From Vitrella brassicaformis (Eukaryota; Sar; Vitrellaceae), in NCBI GenBank assembly GCA_001179505.1, contig CDMY01000656.1, forward strand, positions 32,636-96,635: a stretch of DNA of 64,000 bases, written 5' to 3'. The notes below the pieces were generated by a model. The model saw only the letters and a program-made list of their open reading frames with translations, ran no database searches and was not told the origin of the DNA. A program made the translations under genes and the position numbers. Positions 11,801-24,400 of the stretch are shown here, one piece after another. Within the stretch, counting starts at the first letter, position 1. Each line of letters opens with the position of its first letter.

Positions 11801-13599
11801 CCCAATGACGCCGCTGCCACGGGAGCCCTGCACACACACGCACACCAAACCCGCACATGTGCGCGTGGTGCCCCGACAGACAGACAGACAGACAGACATG
11901 CATCTGTTCGTGTGTGGGGGGTTGGGCAGCTGCTGACCTGAATGCCTTTCTGTCGGTGAAGAACTGCTCTATGGGGCCGCCGAGGTTCTTCTCCAAGATG
12001 GCGATGGCCAAATCTGCGCAGAGAGAGAGATGCACACACACGGAAGCGTGTGTGGATGTGTGTGTCGTGGCTGTGTGTGTGTGTGTGTGGTTGCCTGAGG
12101 GGAACGGCCTGACTCGGTCCTGGAACTGCTGAAACTCATTGACATAGAGGGAGGGCAGGATGTCGGGACGCACTGATAGACCTGCACACACGCAATCCAC
12201 AGACACACACACACACATGAGGGTGGGGTGTCTGCGCGTCACGTTGGTATGAGCTTGGTCAGTTGCTCTTCGTTCGACCCTGTGCGACTTTGATGAAGGC
12301 TGGACCGAGGTCAGCCACCATTTCCCTCAGCTGCACGGCGCGCATCGCCATGTTGTCATCCCACCTCTTGGACGATATGTCCTACACACATCCATCCATC
12401 CATCCATCCATCCATCCAGATGTATCCCCCGCACGGGGTACCTGCTGGAGCTGCCACACAAATCTCATGGACTTGCCGCCCACCGACATGACGCGGCTCG
12501 CCACCATGCGCGGCTTGCGAGAGTAGTGCGCCCGAAGCGCACCCACCTGCACACGACAGACGGCAGACACACACAGACAGACATCGTGAGGCACTAACTA
12601 TTGCGTATGCGTGTGTGGGGGTATTCCCTCCCTGCGCACGTCATATTTGCGTGGCAGGTTAGGGTCGTCTCCCTCCCTCAGCCACCGACGGACGCTCTCG
12701 GCGTCGAAGCCGTTCGGACCACCGACGCCAGTACTGCTGCTGCTGGTGTTGCCGTAGCCATTGCCATTAGAGATCTGTCTGCTGCTCAGTGACGTCACAT
12801 TCGCGGCGAGCGGGTCATAGGAAGGGCCTAGACACAGCACACACACACACAGGGAAGGAAGCGTGTGTCTGTGTGTGTGGTTTGGTGTGTTCCGCTGACA
12901 CAACGGACCTGTGCGTGTGCCTGGGTGCTGGTGTAGGTCGATCATGTCTTGGTCTTGGTGTGTGGGGCCGTAGAGCCCCGCTGACGGGGTGTGTGTGCGG
13001 CTCATCTCGTTGATGACGTACGCTATGGCCACCAAACCCAACACACTCGCACCTAAACACACACACACACACAAAGAGAGAGAGAGAGAGAAATATCAAC
13101 GTGCGAAGCGAGGCGTGTGTCTGTGTCTGTCTGTCCGGCTCAGCGCACCTCCGCCGCCCTTTGTAGCGATTTGCTTCATGACGTTGGTGACCGTCATGAA
13201 GTCCACCATCAGCGTGGAGGCATGGTCCACAGGAAACGCCCCCCGATACGTCTTTGGGTGTGGCCGGCGGGACTGGAATGTCGACCAAGGCGGGAAGGGC
13301 TGACGACTCCGCCGCACATCCACGTCAACACAGGGCGGAATGAGAAAACACGACGCCCGCGCGATGATGCCAACGCACACGCACACGAGCACGAGCGGCA
13401 CACACGGACATGGCCGCCTCCTCCTTCTCCTTCGAGCTGGTGGATAAGAAGAAGTTGCCGATGACGACGAGCAAGCCCGCCTCTGCTGGTGCTGCTCCTG
13501 GTGTTGGTGCTGTGTTATTGGTGGCCGCACACATGCCCTGCTGCTGACAGCCGTGGCGGTGTAGGTGTAGGTGTGTGCGCCATGATCCACTGTGCCCAT
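8319..13599 (-). CDS. ABC1/ADCK/UbiB-family atypical kinase, about 18 exons
   Basis: Read on the minus strand, the exons give the ABC1 kinase signatures in order. These are LGPAFIKVAQSLSVRPDILP (KxGQ-like helix, here KVAQ), PVAAASLGQVYKAEWRLPNG (alanine-rich loop) with QVAVKVQRPDLL (ATP-site lysine), then IDELDYKREAANQERF, VLVSEWIDG, and FLHADP joined across an intron to HPGNFLRTPDGRLCMLDFG (catalytic loop and DFG). Members act on lipid or quinone metabolism in mitochondria and plastids. The N-terminal exon from ATG 13599 is Ser/Arg-rich with a hydrophobic stretch (LVLVCVCVGIIARAS), which could be part of an organelle-targeting presequence. The start is uncertain, and an in-frame ATG lies at 13583. 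After the kinase core there is a long helical C-terminal region of about 400 residues, ending in an Arg/Glu-rich tail. The length and extension resemble plastid ABC1K proteins; that assignment is inference. Confidence 0.85.
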
Positions 13600-13663
13600 G
13601 AGATTTGTATGATGTGGAGATGCGGGCCGGTCAGAGATGAAGATGAAGATCTCACAAACAGCG

Positions 13664-13679
13664 GCGCTGACGCTGCTTC

Positions 13680-13714
<35 letters not shown>

Positions 13715-13716
13715 CC
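13664..13716. repeat. (GCT)n trinucleotide tract
   Basis: Imperfect GCT repeats lie between the divergent ABC1 kinase and RAP genes. They are in the intergenic or UTR region, not in a supported coding exon. Confidence 0.8.
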
Positions 13717-13866
13717 TGCCGATAGGCAGAACTGGTCTCTCAGATCTCTCCAGCTCGCAATTGAGCTAAGCTCGCAGTGTCCTCAGAGATAGATGCTCCG
13801 ACGAGATAGATTCAGGCCGCCTAGGGTGCTGCCCGAAACCGCTGCTGCTGACGAGATGATTCACTC

Positions 13867-14275
13867 ATGCAGCACTCATCCATTCGGCTGATCAATGTCC
13901 ATCGTCGGTGCACCGTGCTGCTGCGGCCATTCATTGGGCCGCTCTGTGCGCTCTGTGCGCCACGTACACGCAGCCGTCAATGCCAGAGGTCAGCCTCTGG
14001 CGCAGCATACACACACACACACAGAAAGGCAGACAGAGATCAGATCTCCCTTGATACTCATGTGTGTGTGTATATGTGTTGTGTTTGTGCAGGTCAGGAT
14101 GTGTGGCCGAAGCCCGTGTTTGTGCCGCCCGACACGGCGGCCCGTGCGGACGAAGAGCTGAGTGACGATGACAGTGAGGCGGTCCTGCAGCCGCACAAGG
14201 CACTCATACAGGTGCGTGGGTGGGCGAGTGAATGAGCGAGCATTGGGGCAGCCGGCCGGGACAGGCAGCACACTC

Positions 14276-14310
<35 letters not shown>

Positions 14311-15478
14311 CATGGTGTTCGGAAGAAGTGGATGGAGTCGAGTGCAGTGCTGGCCAAGACCATCCTCAAGACGGCCGTCACCAACGCGAGAGACCCGAAC
14401 CTTTGGTTGGTTATCCCTTNNNNNNNNNNNNNNNNNNNNNNNNNNNNNNNNNNNNNNNNNNNNNNNNNNNNNNNNNNNNNNNNNNNNNNNNNNNNNNNNN
14501 NNNNNNNNNNNNNNNNNNNNNNNNNNNNNNNNNNNNNNNNNNNNNNNNNNNNNNNNNNNNNNNNNNNNNNNNNNNNNNNNNNNNNNNNNNNNNNNNNNNN
14601 NNNNNNNNNNNNNNNNNNNNNNNNNNNNNNNNNNNNNNNNNNNNNNNNNNNNNNNNNNNNNNNNNNNNNNNNNNNNNNNNNNNNNNNNNNNNNNNNNNNN
14701 NNNNNNNNNNNNNNNNNNNCCCCCCCCCCCCCCCCCCCCACACACACGAGGGCGGCCCGGCCCCTGTCCCTTTGGCTGAGTGAGTGAGTGAGTGAGTGAG
14801 TGGGTGAGTGCGTGCGTGTGTGTGTGTGTGTGTGTGTAGGAGGCGTCATGTGCGTCGCGTTGACGTGATGGCGCCCTTCATGACGCCCACAGAGTTTGTG
14901 GTGGTGCTATATGCCTTCGCACGAGTCAGGTCAGGCCAGACAGACCTGGCCGCACGTGTGTATGTATGTCTGTTTGCATCTGCGTGTGTGTGTCTGGTTG
15001 TGTTGTGTGTGTTGTGTGTGGTGTGTATGATAGGTATCGTGACGAGCGTCTGGTGCGGACGGTGTCGCCGTACATCCTCAAGCACATCGACGCCTTCACT
15101 GTCAGAGGTAACTGGTGGGTTGGGGGGGTTGGTGAGGGCACATACAACACACGTGTGTGGATGTCTGTGTGTGTGGTGCAGGTCTGTGCCTGGTGCTGAA
15201 TGCGATGCGCAAGCTGGAGGTCCGGCGGTTCGACACCATCGAGCTCTGCGTGCAGCAGGTAGACGCACGTAACGTGCTGCAGACGCGCAAACGGCATCAG
15301 GTGTGTCTGTGTGTGTCCACCTTTCCACGCAGTTGTGTCTGCACATGGGTGAGTGCGGCATCCACGAGCTGGCCCTCTCCGCAAACGCACTCGCCTTCTT
15401 CTACAGCTACCACACAGGGCAAGCACTCACACACACTTATACACAGAGCCATACCACCATTGTCTCTCTCTCTGTCTG

Positions 15479-15510
<32 letters not shown>

Positions 15511-18308
15511 TGTGTCTGCAGGTTTTGGCTGAAGCTGTTGAAGCGTCTGCCGTATGTGGCCACGCGGGCGTCGGCACAGCACGTCAGCATGATCGTGGGC
15601 GCGTTCGCAAGGCTCGACATCAGGTAGCCTGGCCTGTGACATTCATGGTAACATGCATACAATCTGTGTGTGTGTGTGTGTGTGTAGGGATGGGAACGCG
15701 CTGCTTCTGCTGGCGCGGGTGGCGTGCAACCGAATTGACGACTTCTCACAAGTAATGTGTGCTGTGTGAGATTCATTTATCAGTGTGTTTTATGTGTGCA
15801 GGAGATGCTGGCTGTGACTGTCAACGGGTTCGCCAAGCTGGACTTCAACCACCCCAAACTCAACAGATACTTCCAGTCGGCCGCCGACGCATACCTCGAC
15901 AAAGTACGCAAGCATGGTTGTGTCTGCCACACACGCTCATCTGTGTGCATTTGTGTGTTTGTGTGACATCAGGCTTTGGCAATGGAGTCGCCCGAAGACC
16001 AAGTGTCGGGCAGAAAGGTGTGTGGCCTGCATGTTTTGCGCACACACAGCCACTCAAGGGTGGATGGATGGATGGATGGTGCCCTGCGCTGTGCTGTACT
16101 ATGCCTGTGTGTGTGTGTCTGTCAGCACAACGTGTTTGACGTCCAGTCGCTCACGCTCATTCTCCACTCGTGTGTCTGCCTCACTGGCGCACCCACAAAG
16201 GCACGTACACACACAAACACACACATGGCTGAATGGACACACACATCACGTCCCAACTGTATGATGTATGTCTGCGTGCTGCAGCTGATAGAGAAGGCGC
16301 TGACGCTGCTGGCGCCGCACATGGACGACATCAACGGCTTCAAGCTCAAGAAACTCAAGCCGGTGGAAGTCACCCTCAGACTCATACACCCAGGTGTGTG
16401 GGTGGGGGGGGGAGGGTGCCTAAACCTGTGCCTGTGCCTGATAGCATGAAGTTGCCCCCGCGTGTGTGTGTGTGTGTCAAGAGTTCCGCGCGAAGCTCCC
16501 AAGGCCACTGAGGGACTTCCTGGACAAAATCAAAGAGGCAGAAATGAAAGTCCGCACACTCACACGCACACGCACACGCACACACAGACGAAGAGGGTAG
16601 ACATGTGTGTCGTCTGTCTGCAGGATGTCCGTGAGTACGGCAGCCGCTGGGCCTACGAGGTGGCGTGGACCTTCAAGCAGATGGGCGTCGAGATCGAGCG
16701 GCGCATCTTCGCCGACAGCTACTGCATGGACTTCTACCTCCCCCAACAGAAGGTCGTCATCACGTGTGCCGGTCCCTTCAGCTACTACCTCGACACCACA
16801 CACCGCACCGCCTTCTCGAAGCTGCAGCAGCGGCTGCTGGAGGCACAGGGCTACAAGGTCTTCGTCCTGCCGTATTTCGAGTGGAACGAGCTGGCCACTC
16901 CGGAGGACAGAATGAGATACCTCTGGGCACTCGGTAAGGTTCCCCGCCCCCAACAGACAGGCAGACACCGCAGTGTTGATCAGGTCGTAAGGCGGCAGCG
17001 TCGATCATTGAGGACACGGCTGATGTGGAGGGGCAGCAGCTGGGGGGCGTCGGGGAAGAGGTCTTCGGCAAGAGGGAAGACGACGACCAACAAAACACAG
17101 AGGTACGTGGGGCGACCCACCACGCCGCCTGTCTCATGCCTGTCTGCCTTGGTGTGCAGAGTTCGATGCACCCGACCATTGTGGATGGCCTCAGTGATCT
17201 AAGCGACTTGAGCGACTGTAAGACAGCAGAGAAAGAGAGAGGGAGAGAGAGAGAGAGAGAGAGACTTCTACACCCATCCATCCATCCATCCATCCATGGA
17301 TGCATCTGTGTTTCTCCCTTCCTGATTCAGCCGGCGGCCTCTGGTCCGACAGCGAGGAGCCCCTCAACGCATCAGACAACGACGAGGCTGCCGGCACTGA
17401 CGCCGACACCGACACCACCACATTCAAATCACTCACCAGGCAGCTCCGCGCATCAGCAGCCGAGGGAGACGACACGCAAGACGATACCGTTGATGCAGAT
17501 GACTCCACAGACCGGCTATGGCACTCCCTCTCACGGAAGATCGAGAACACCCACGCAGTGTCTGTCAACAGCTCGACGGACTCACCATCACCACCATCTG
17601 CAGCCCGGCTGCCTGCCTTGTCGTCTCCATCGCGGCCGCCCCCCACCTCCCCATTCGCAGATGAGCCGGCAGCAGCAGACCCACAGCACCGGCGGAGGAA
17701 TGGAGAGCGGCCGTTGAGTCCGAGCCGATTGGGCTCGATGTTCCTGGCCAGTGCGATGAAGACCGGCTCGCGAAGACGGGAGTGGCAAACCGCTACACAG
17801 GTTGATAGAGGATGTGGTGCTGGTGCCGGTGAGGGCGAGCCGGTTGATGCGGGTGACAGTGTGCCTGTGCGCGAGAGTGACGGGGACTCATCGGTGGAAG
17901 TTCGGACGGAGAGGCTGGACATCCCTGTGTCGAGATCCCTTGGTGAGTGACGAGCCCACACCACACACCTCTCTCTTGTGTAGTGTACATCCGGCCCCGT
18001 GTGTGTGTGTGTGTCTGTTGGATCGATCAGCGTCCCAGCAGGAGCGGCTGCGTGTCGAACGGGAGCAGCAAGACAGTGACAGTGGCCCTTCCCAGCAGGA
18101 GCGTGAGTCGACAAAGGTGCCTCGCGGCCGCAGAGGCAGGAAAGCCATCGTCGGGGCGCTCGAGCAGCACTTCAAGGCAAGCTAGCTACCAAACCACACC
18201 ACAGACAAGCGGTCAATCCAGTGTGTGTGAGTGTGTGTGTCGCAGGAGCCGAAGATCGTGTTCGATGGGTCGAAGTTCGTCCGAGTGTATGAAGGCACAA
18301 CACAGTAG
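13867..18308 (+). CDS. RAP-domain RNA-binding protein with helical repeats (gap-interrupted)
   Basis: The exons carry helical, PPR/FASTK-like segments: KKWMESSAVLAKTILKTAVT, MAPFMTPTEFVVVLYAFARV, YRDERLVRTVSPYILKHIDA, LCLVLNAMRKLEVRRFDTIE, LKLLKRLPYVATRASAQHVS and EMLAVTVNGFAKLDF. Near 16710-16935 comes a RAP domain (MDFYLPQQKVVITCAGPFSY, LQQRLLEAQGYKVFVLPYFE, WNELATPEDRMRYLWAL). RAP proteins, expanded in apicomplexans and algae, bind organelle RNA and act in processing or translation in plastids or mitochondria. Downstream is a long acidic, Ser/Pro-rich, probably disordered tail, ending EPKIVFDGSKFVRVYEGTTQ at TAG 18308. The 300-base N gap removes at least one exon. The first exon is uncertain: ATG 13867 (MQHSSIRLINVHRR) is a candidate, but the junction phase to the exon at 14094 (QDVWPKPVFVPP) could not be closed cleanly. 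Confidence 0.8.
14420..14719. other. Assembly gap (300 N)
   Basis: Exactly 300 N lie inside the RAP gene. They are followed by a run of 20 C and a CA run, so the break is probably at a simple repeat. The round size suggests a placeholder length. Confidence 0.95.
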
Positions 18309-18964
18309 AGGGTGGTGTGGGTGCAATGTGGTATTTGCTGCGGGCACATGGCGAGTGATTGAATGTGTACAGCGTGTGGCCTGTGACAGAATGGATGAGA
18401 CGGTACGCGTTCGATTGGTCGACACATTACTGCACAGTGCATGCGAATGGACTCCTCATGGACTTATGTGACGTGCCCGGCGAGACCAGAAATCATCCGC
18501 CACACAGTGCTGTCTGTCTGGCCAGCGATGATGAGACACCGGCAGGGCCTCCCGAGCCGCCAAACTTATTTCCCCTCCTTCGTCTATCATCGTCAGTTCG
18601 TGAGTTGGAAATGGCACTGTGCAGTGGGAAGATCCCGCTACCCCAATCCATCTTGGAAGGGATGGTTTGGTTTGCCTCAAACCCAGCTGAAAGTTAAGCA
18701 TTTCATGAGAGACCGACGGACTCTGCCTGTTCGCCGGTGGACAGTAAAACTTCAGGAGTGAGACAGAACGGCTCCAACCAAAAAGTTTCCCCCCTCCTCA
18801 GCCGTGTGTCTCAGGCTCGCTCAGTCGCGTTGTCAGAGTGGCGAGAAAGGGGGAGCGGGGCGGGACCCCCCCCCGCTGTGAACTGGGTGGTGAACCGTGT
18901 GAACCGGGGGAGCAGCAGCGGTTTCAGGAGGCACCCTAGGCGTGTGAACCGGGGCGGTTCACAG
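18309..18964. other. Intergenic / possible 5' UTR
   Basis: No independent gene is supported. From 18737 an open frame runs into the next gene, but it is Arg/Gly-rich and contains repeated GTGAACCG units (18890-18950). It reads better as leader sequence, so the downstream ATG was preferred. Confidence 0.45.
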
Positions 18965-19560
18965 ATGTACAGAAATCTCGAGCACTTGGTCAGACCGCCA
19001 TACGAGTGCCCTCTGGATCCGGGAAACCTTCGCTACTTCCAGTGGCGTTATGGCGACGACAGCACACCAACCCTCACCTTTGATCTGACTGGCTTCATCT
19101 CGGCGGGCTATTTCCGCACCGTTGGAGACTTGAAGACGAGTCTGTACAACGACAGGCTGCTTACGGGCGCCACTGGCCCCGGTGACGTGCAGTTCATCGG
19201 CCATGAGAACGCTCAGGACAGTGACGCCATCGAGAAGGAGTTCGGCGACGAGTAGGCGTGCATGAGTTTGGTTGACCAGAATGCACTGCTCCCGGCAGAA
19301 CACTACATACTGTGTGGCTGACTTGTTTGTGTGTGTGCAGGGGCAAGAGTAAGGAGAATCCCTTCATCGTGAAGCTGCTGCAGCCACTGCCGAAGCGTAC
19401 GTTGCAAACACGGGGTGACATCGAGACACTCATTTATGCGCGGCGCCCGTGTGTGTGTGTGTGACCCTCAGGATCCGAGGTCTTCTCGCCAAAGGAGCAC
19501 GTCGACACACAAGAGACTGCTGCCAGACACCACAGCTCTCCTGAGGGCGGTGAGGCGTAG
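18965..19560 (+). CDS. Small protein of unknown function, possible ubiquitin-like fold, three exons
   Basis: The ATG at 18965 begins MYRNLEHLVRPPYECPLDPG. An in-frame upstream ATG exists at 18737. Exon 1 stays open to a TAG at 19253, but a GT overlapping that TAG (GACGA then GTAGGC) acts as a donor. Joining to the acceptor at about 19340 gives GAG GGC AAG and EGKSKENPFIVKLLQPLP. A second intron then joins to RSEVFSPKEHVDTQETAARH and ends at TAG 19560. The core (PTLTFDLTGFISAGYFRTVG, DLKTSLYNDRLLTGATGPGD, VQFIGHENAQDSD, FIVKLL) has the spacing of a beta-grasp/ubiquitin-like domain: a TVxDLK helix start, then a VxFxG strand. That is inference from pattern only, and I recognise no named family. 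Confidence 0.5.
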
Positions 19561-19776
19561 AAGGCTGCAGCCTTTTGCCGTGCGTGTGCGCATTGCATTC
19601 GTGACTGTTCTGTTTGTTTGCCAACCAGTGCAGTGACCGACAGAGACATTTTATATGGCAAGTCATTTCTTTGTTGGCGCGGGTGGCATGCATCCCATCC
19701 GGGGCTGACGTGACGTGACAGTATGGCATGTGTGTGACATGACGTGGGCGGGGCTCGTGGAACCTTTGTTCAATAT

Positions 19777-20873
19777 GTCGCTTCACTCACGTACGTGTCC
19801 TCATTCAATGAGTATCTGTCCACCATCCATCCATCCATCAACCCGTTTGCGCCGCTGCGATGCGACCGAGCCGAGCCGAGCTGGACAAATGTGCACATGA
19901 CATGCACACGACACGCACAGCGAGTAGGTGCCATCACGGAAGACAGACCTGGCTATATACACACACACACACATACTTAGATAGACACATCGATAGATAG
20001 ATAGATATGCCTGAATGGCTATGCAGTGATGAGTGATGAAATGGATGGAATCTCTTTAGAGCAATGCACGACGACAAAAACGGTCAAAGCATCAAACACA
20101 CCTAGGTAGGTGAGGCGTATAGTGGATGATGGACACCTATAGCCAATACTCCAGATAGCACCCACCGTCGCGTCAACACTTAAAACCGCGCCCCAGACCA
20201 ACCGTCATTCCAACGACCAACTCATTCCTCGTCATCCTCGTCGATCGTGTGAATCTGCTCCACCCAGTGCCGAAGGTTGGGAAGCGTGTCAGAGTGCACC
20301 GCATCGCCATTGCAGTAGGGACATCGGTACTGCGGCAGCGGCAGCGGCTTGTCCTTCTTGCCCCTGGTGCGGTTGCGCTGCTGCACCCGCGCCACCTTCT
20401 GGTCGTGACGGGCCTTGTACTGCTGGTGGCAGTGCGCGCACAAACACAGATGCCTGCAGGGGACGAAGCCGAAGGTGGCCGGGCCGTGCTCGCCGTAACA
20501 CACACAGCACTGGCCGCTTGGCTGAGGCTGAGTGGTGGGTGGGGCAGGGGCAGGGGCAGGGAGAGGGGGTGGAGGAGCCGACGAGCTGCTGGATGGGGGC
20601 TGCTGCGACGACTGCTGGCCGCTCATCTGGGCGAGCCTGAAATGGGAAACGTACACATCTTGGCATTTGGTTCGTTTGGTGGTGCCTCTCGGCTGGCTCA
20701 CTGTTGTCTCATGGCTTGCATCTCGAGCTGCATCTGCAGCATCAAGTGATACATATCGACCTGGCCCTCGGAAGACCTGCAGACACACAGCACACACACG
20801 ATTGATTCTCCTCCTGGCACCTCTCTGTGCCGTGTTTCCCCACCCATCCATTGGCAGCAGACGGGATAGAGAG
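19777..20873. repeat. Segmental duplication, copy 1 (partner 24891-25984)
   Basis: About 1.1 kb is near-identical to 24891-25984 in the same orientation. It starts at tgtcgcttcactcacgtacg and continues through the CATC run, the GAGCCGAGCCGAG motif, the GATA run and the last two RING-gene exons. Homology stops just after the cagcagacgggat motif (20873 / 25984). Copies are about 5.1 kb apart and flank the GH18 gene. Confidence 0.85.
20222..20776 (-). pseudogene. 5'-truncated duplicate of the RING-finger gene
   Basis: Two exons survive: one encoding EGQVDMYHLMLQMQLEMQAM (from 20776) and one beginning LAQMSGQQSSQQPPSSSSSA. The latter has a Pro-rich linker and a C3HC4-type RING: CCVCYGEHGPATFGFVPCRH, LCLCAHCHQQY, and YRCPYCNGDAVHS before the end IDEDDEE. 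Relative to the full gene at 25330-27007, all upstream exons are missing. The remnant of the preceding exon has lost its splice donor (AATGGATGGGTG versus AATGGGTGAGTG). The RING cysteines and histidine are intact, so a short protein could still be made from an internal ATG in the first surviving exon. Hence truncated gene or pseudogene. Confidence 0.7.
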
Positions 20874-21347
20874 TGTATCGTGTTGGTATTCATGTTGGTG
20901 TTCTTTCCATGCTTGGAACCACTCGGCAAAGGTCTTTCTGTCGCGAGACCGTCAGCCGAAGAGGGTTTAGCGAATCAAGAGCAACAGACAGACATTTCAC
21001 GCACACGCACAATGGTTCGATACTACTGATGACATCTGTGAGTCTGTGTATGCGCCTGTGTTTTTTCTCGCCGTTTCTGACACTTTTGAACATGGTTTGT
21101 CAGCGGAAAGACCTTCCTCTATCACCATCATAACAAGCACACGAGATCGTCTCGTGATTCATCTGCTTTTCAGCCAGCACCTATGATTCATCTGCTTTTC
21201 AGCCAACAGCAGCACTCCACAGTCAGGCTGAGTGACGGCACGATGCGCAGCGAGAAAGGACAGCCATGCATGTGAGGCATTTTCCAATCCATAGCCGGAA
21301 AGCAATGCATGTGTGTGCGCATGTCTGTGTGGTGGCCCGTATGTGTC

Positions 21348-21432
21348 CTGGTCCGTGTCTATGGTGAAGTGACGCGACCGATCGACCGACGGACGCACCC
21401 AGGGCCATTAAATACCATCCGTTATCCGTCCC
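21348..21432 (+). repeat. Dispersed repeat with core CCAGGGCCATTAAATA, copy 1
   Basis: This shares GGTCCGTGTCTATGGTGAAG, the CGACCGA run and the core CCAGGGCCATTAAATA with copies near 26977, 28015, 30697 and (inverted) 44690. Here it lies 40-120 bp upstream of the GH18 start codon. It could be promoter material or a mobile-element fragment. Confidence 0.7.
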
Positions 21433-21470
21433 ATTCACCGAAAGTTGCCTGAGATTCTCCTGCCGTCAAC

Positions 21471-24400
21471 ATGCTGGCCCTCGTGCTCATCCTGTTGCCA
21501 TTTTATTGCCTGAGCCACGACATTTCATCCAGTGAGGTTGATGCCTGCTACTGCAATGAGGGCGCCTGCGCAAACAACGTCTGCGACAACTGTCGCTTCG
21601 AGCACGGTAAAAGAGCGACGTTGCAGCTGCATGCTGGTCCAACTGACGTCTTTCTGTGCACTGCAGATGGCCGATACGTGTGCTTCAGCGGTTGGAGTGA
21701 GCAGCAGTGTCAGGGCAAGGGGTACTCATGGTGCGCGGGCAAGAAGCACGAGGACGACAAAGACGAGAAGCTGAAAGACCCCTGCTACTGCACCGAAGGC
21801 GCCTGCACCAACCAGAGGTGCGACAACTGCAACTACGCCTATGGGACGAACGGAGAGAGGAGGGCCTGCTACTACGGCTGGAGCCAATGGTACTGTGACA
21901 TGCTCGGGTCGCCGTACCACTGGTGTGGAGAGGGGACCGAGGCAACTGTCGTGCCAACATGGGAGCCTGCAGAGCCGATCACCGAAGAGCCAACAGCCCC
22001 GCCGCAGAAACCGACGACGGCTGAGCCTACATCCGCAGAAACGACCACACGTCAGCCGGCTGTTTCTGCGAGACCCCCAGTGGCCACGACCCAGCAGCCA
22101 GGAACGACTGCGGGCCCTCCCGTGCCCACCACAGGCGGGCCGGCCCCGGCACCGAAGCCGCCGCTCGAAGGCGAAAAGCCGTCTGGTGCGGGGGGACACT
22201 CGCAGCCGCTCAGAGTGAGAGACAGGGAGGATGTGTGTGTGTGTGTATGTCTGTGTGGCAGGTGGTGCAAAGACGTCGATCGAGCGGGTGATGGCTTACT
22301 TCGGCAATGTACGCAGAGACACGGAAAGGGAGAGACACGACTTGGGCGCAGCGCACCTTGTGTGTGTTCGGTCCAGTGGGCCATCTATGACTCGATGCCG
22401 TATTCGCGGAATTTCAAGCCGTTCGACATGGAGCCCATCCTCGACGGCGTCACACACGTGCTTTACGCATTCGCCGACCTTGACAAAGACTGCAAACTGG
22501 TGAGAGATCGACCAGAGAGAAGCGGTGTATATAACTGTCTGTGTCTCTGCGTGGGGTCGGTGTGGGCCACCTTCATGTCATGCAGCGCTACACCGATCCT
22601 AATGCTGACATCCAGACCGCCTACCAAGGGCAGTTCCCTGGCATGCCCTCGTGGAAGGAATCCGGTTAGCAACCTGATTGACTCACGAACAAGAGGCTGA
22701 TCAACCGGTTGGTTCTATGCGTGGATGCCTGCATAGACATGGGCAACCTGAAAGCCTTTGAGATCCTCAAGCAGAAGCACCCTCCCCTCAAGTTCATCTA
22801 CTCTGTCGGCGGCTGGTCCCTCTCCGCCCAGTTCTCCAAGTGCTCGGCCGACAAGGCTCTTCGCGAGAAGATGGTCGCCGATCACGTCAAATGGGTGGAA
22901 GATCATCCTATCGTTGACGGCAGGTGACTGCCCGTATGCACCTATTGGGGCGACATTCGCATTATGTGCGTTGTTTCAATACAGGCCTTGACATCGATTG
23001 GGAGTATCCCACCTGCTGTGGTGACTGGATTCTCGGCGACCCCGCGGGTCTGAATGCGTGTGGCGCTAGGCAGACGGCGGATCCAACAGCCGACAGGCCG
23101 TCAAGGCCACTGGCGAGCCCACCTGCAGGAAAGATGTAAGGGTGGATGCACTCGACTGGCTGCAGTGATGGATAAGGCCGGTCTTCCTGTCTGCTCGCGT
23201 GTCTGCAGGACTGGAAAAACTACGTGCTCTACCTCAAAGAGCTCCGCGAGGCACTCGACGTGTCAGCAGAAAGAAGAATAGAGACACGGACACTTCGACA
23301 GCTTCCATGTCTGTCTCCTTCCTTACACACACACACATGCAGGAAGTTCCCAAATGATCACAAAGAGCTGTCGATAGCGGTCGGCATCACGCTGAAGATG
23401 CGCACCACAAATCCCGACGACCCGCTGGCCAAGGTCTACACTCAGCTGTGCGATGTGCTCGACTCGCTCAACCTCATGACCTACGACATCCATGGGTCCT
23501 GGGAGCGCACCACCAACTTCCAAGCGCCACTTCAGTACGTCTGTCTGTCAGATTAGTCAAGCAACACAGAGACACATGCCCATCTAGTTGTGTTGATTGG
23601 CAATGATTGCAGCTTCGACGAGAGGGACCCCTCCTTGGCTGAGTTCCGCCGCCTCACAATCGACGCCATCGTCAAGGAGTTCACGGACACCTACAAATGC
23701 CCACCCCACAAGGCACGCACGCACGCACGCAACTATCAAACGTCTGTCTGATTGGCTGCACTGATGTGTCTGTGTCCCTTGTTCGCCTCTTTGGGTCTGC
23801 CGGCAGCTGTCCCTGGGACTTCCCCTGTATGGTCGCAGTTGGAACGGCGTGTCCCCAGGGCCCAACAATGACGGCATGTACCAGCCGGCCACAGGAGCGC
23901 CCCGCCCGCCCAACAGCGGCCCAAAGCCATGGCCTGCAGGCGGCAAGGTCAGACATTGTGCGCGACACGTGTGTGTGCCTGTTTGCATTGTCGCTCGGCC
24001 TTGTGCGTTGCTGCCTGCATGTCGCTCGTGTGCAGGGGAGTGAGCAGACGGGAGCGACGATTGAGCTGGGCCACATGTCAGTGTGGGACATCATCGACAA
24101 CTATGAGGACAAGAACGGCTTCAAAAAGTACTACAACGAAGCCACACAGACTGCATACGTCTACAAGTCAGTGAAAGGGGGAGAAAACGGGAAAAGAGAC
24201 ACGCACACCATTGCCCAATGCTCGCGTGTCTGTCTCTCCTCGGCTATCTATTTACAGCCCCAACACGAAGATTTGGGTTGGCTACGATGACGAAAAGGCC
24301 ATTCTTGCTAAGGTAATCATTCGATCGACGCGTCGGCCATTTCATGCGGAGACAGAGACCAGTGCTGTACGGTCCATGTTGCAGATGCATTTGGCGCACT

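Noticed and set aside
14420-14780. Frames spanning the N gap
   Set aside because: Open only because N blocks contain no stops.
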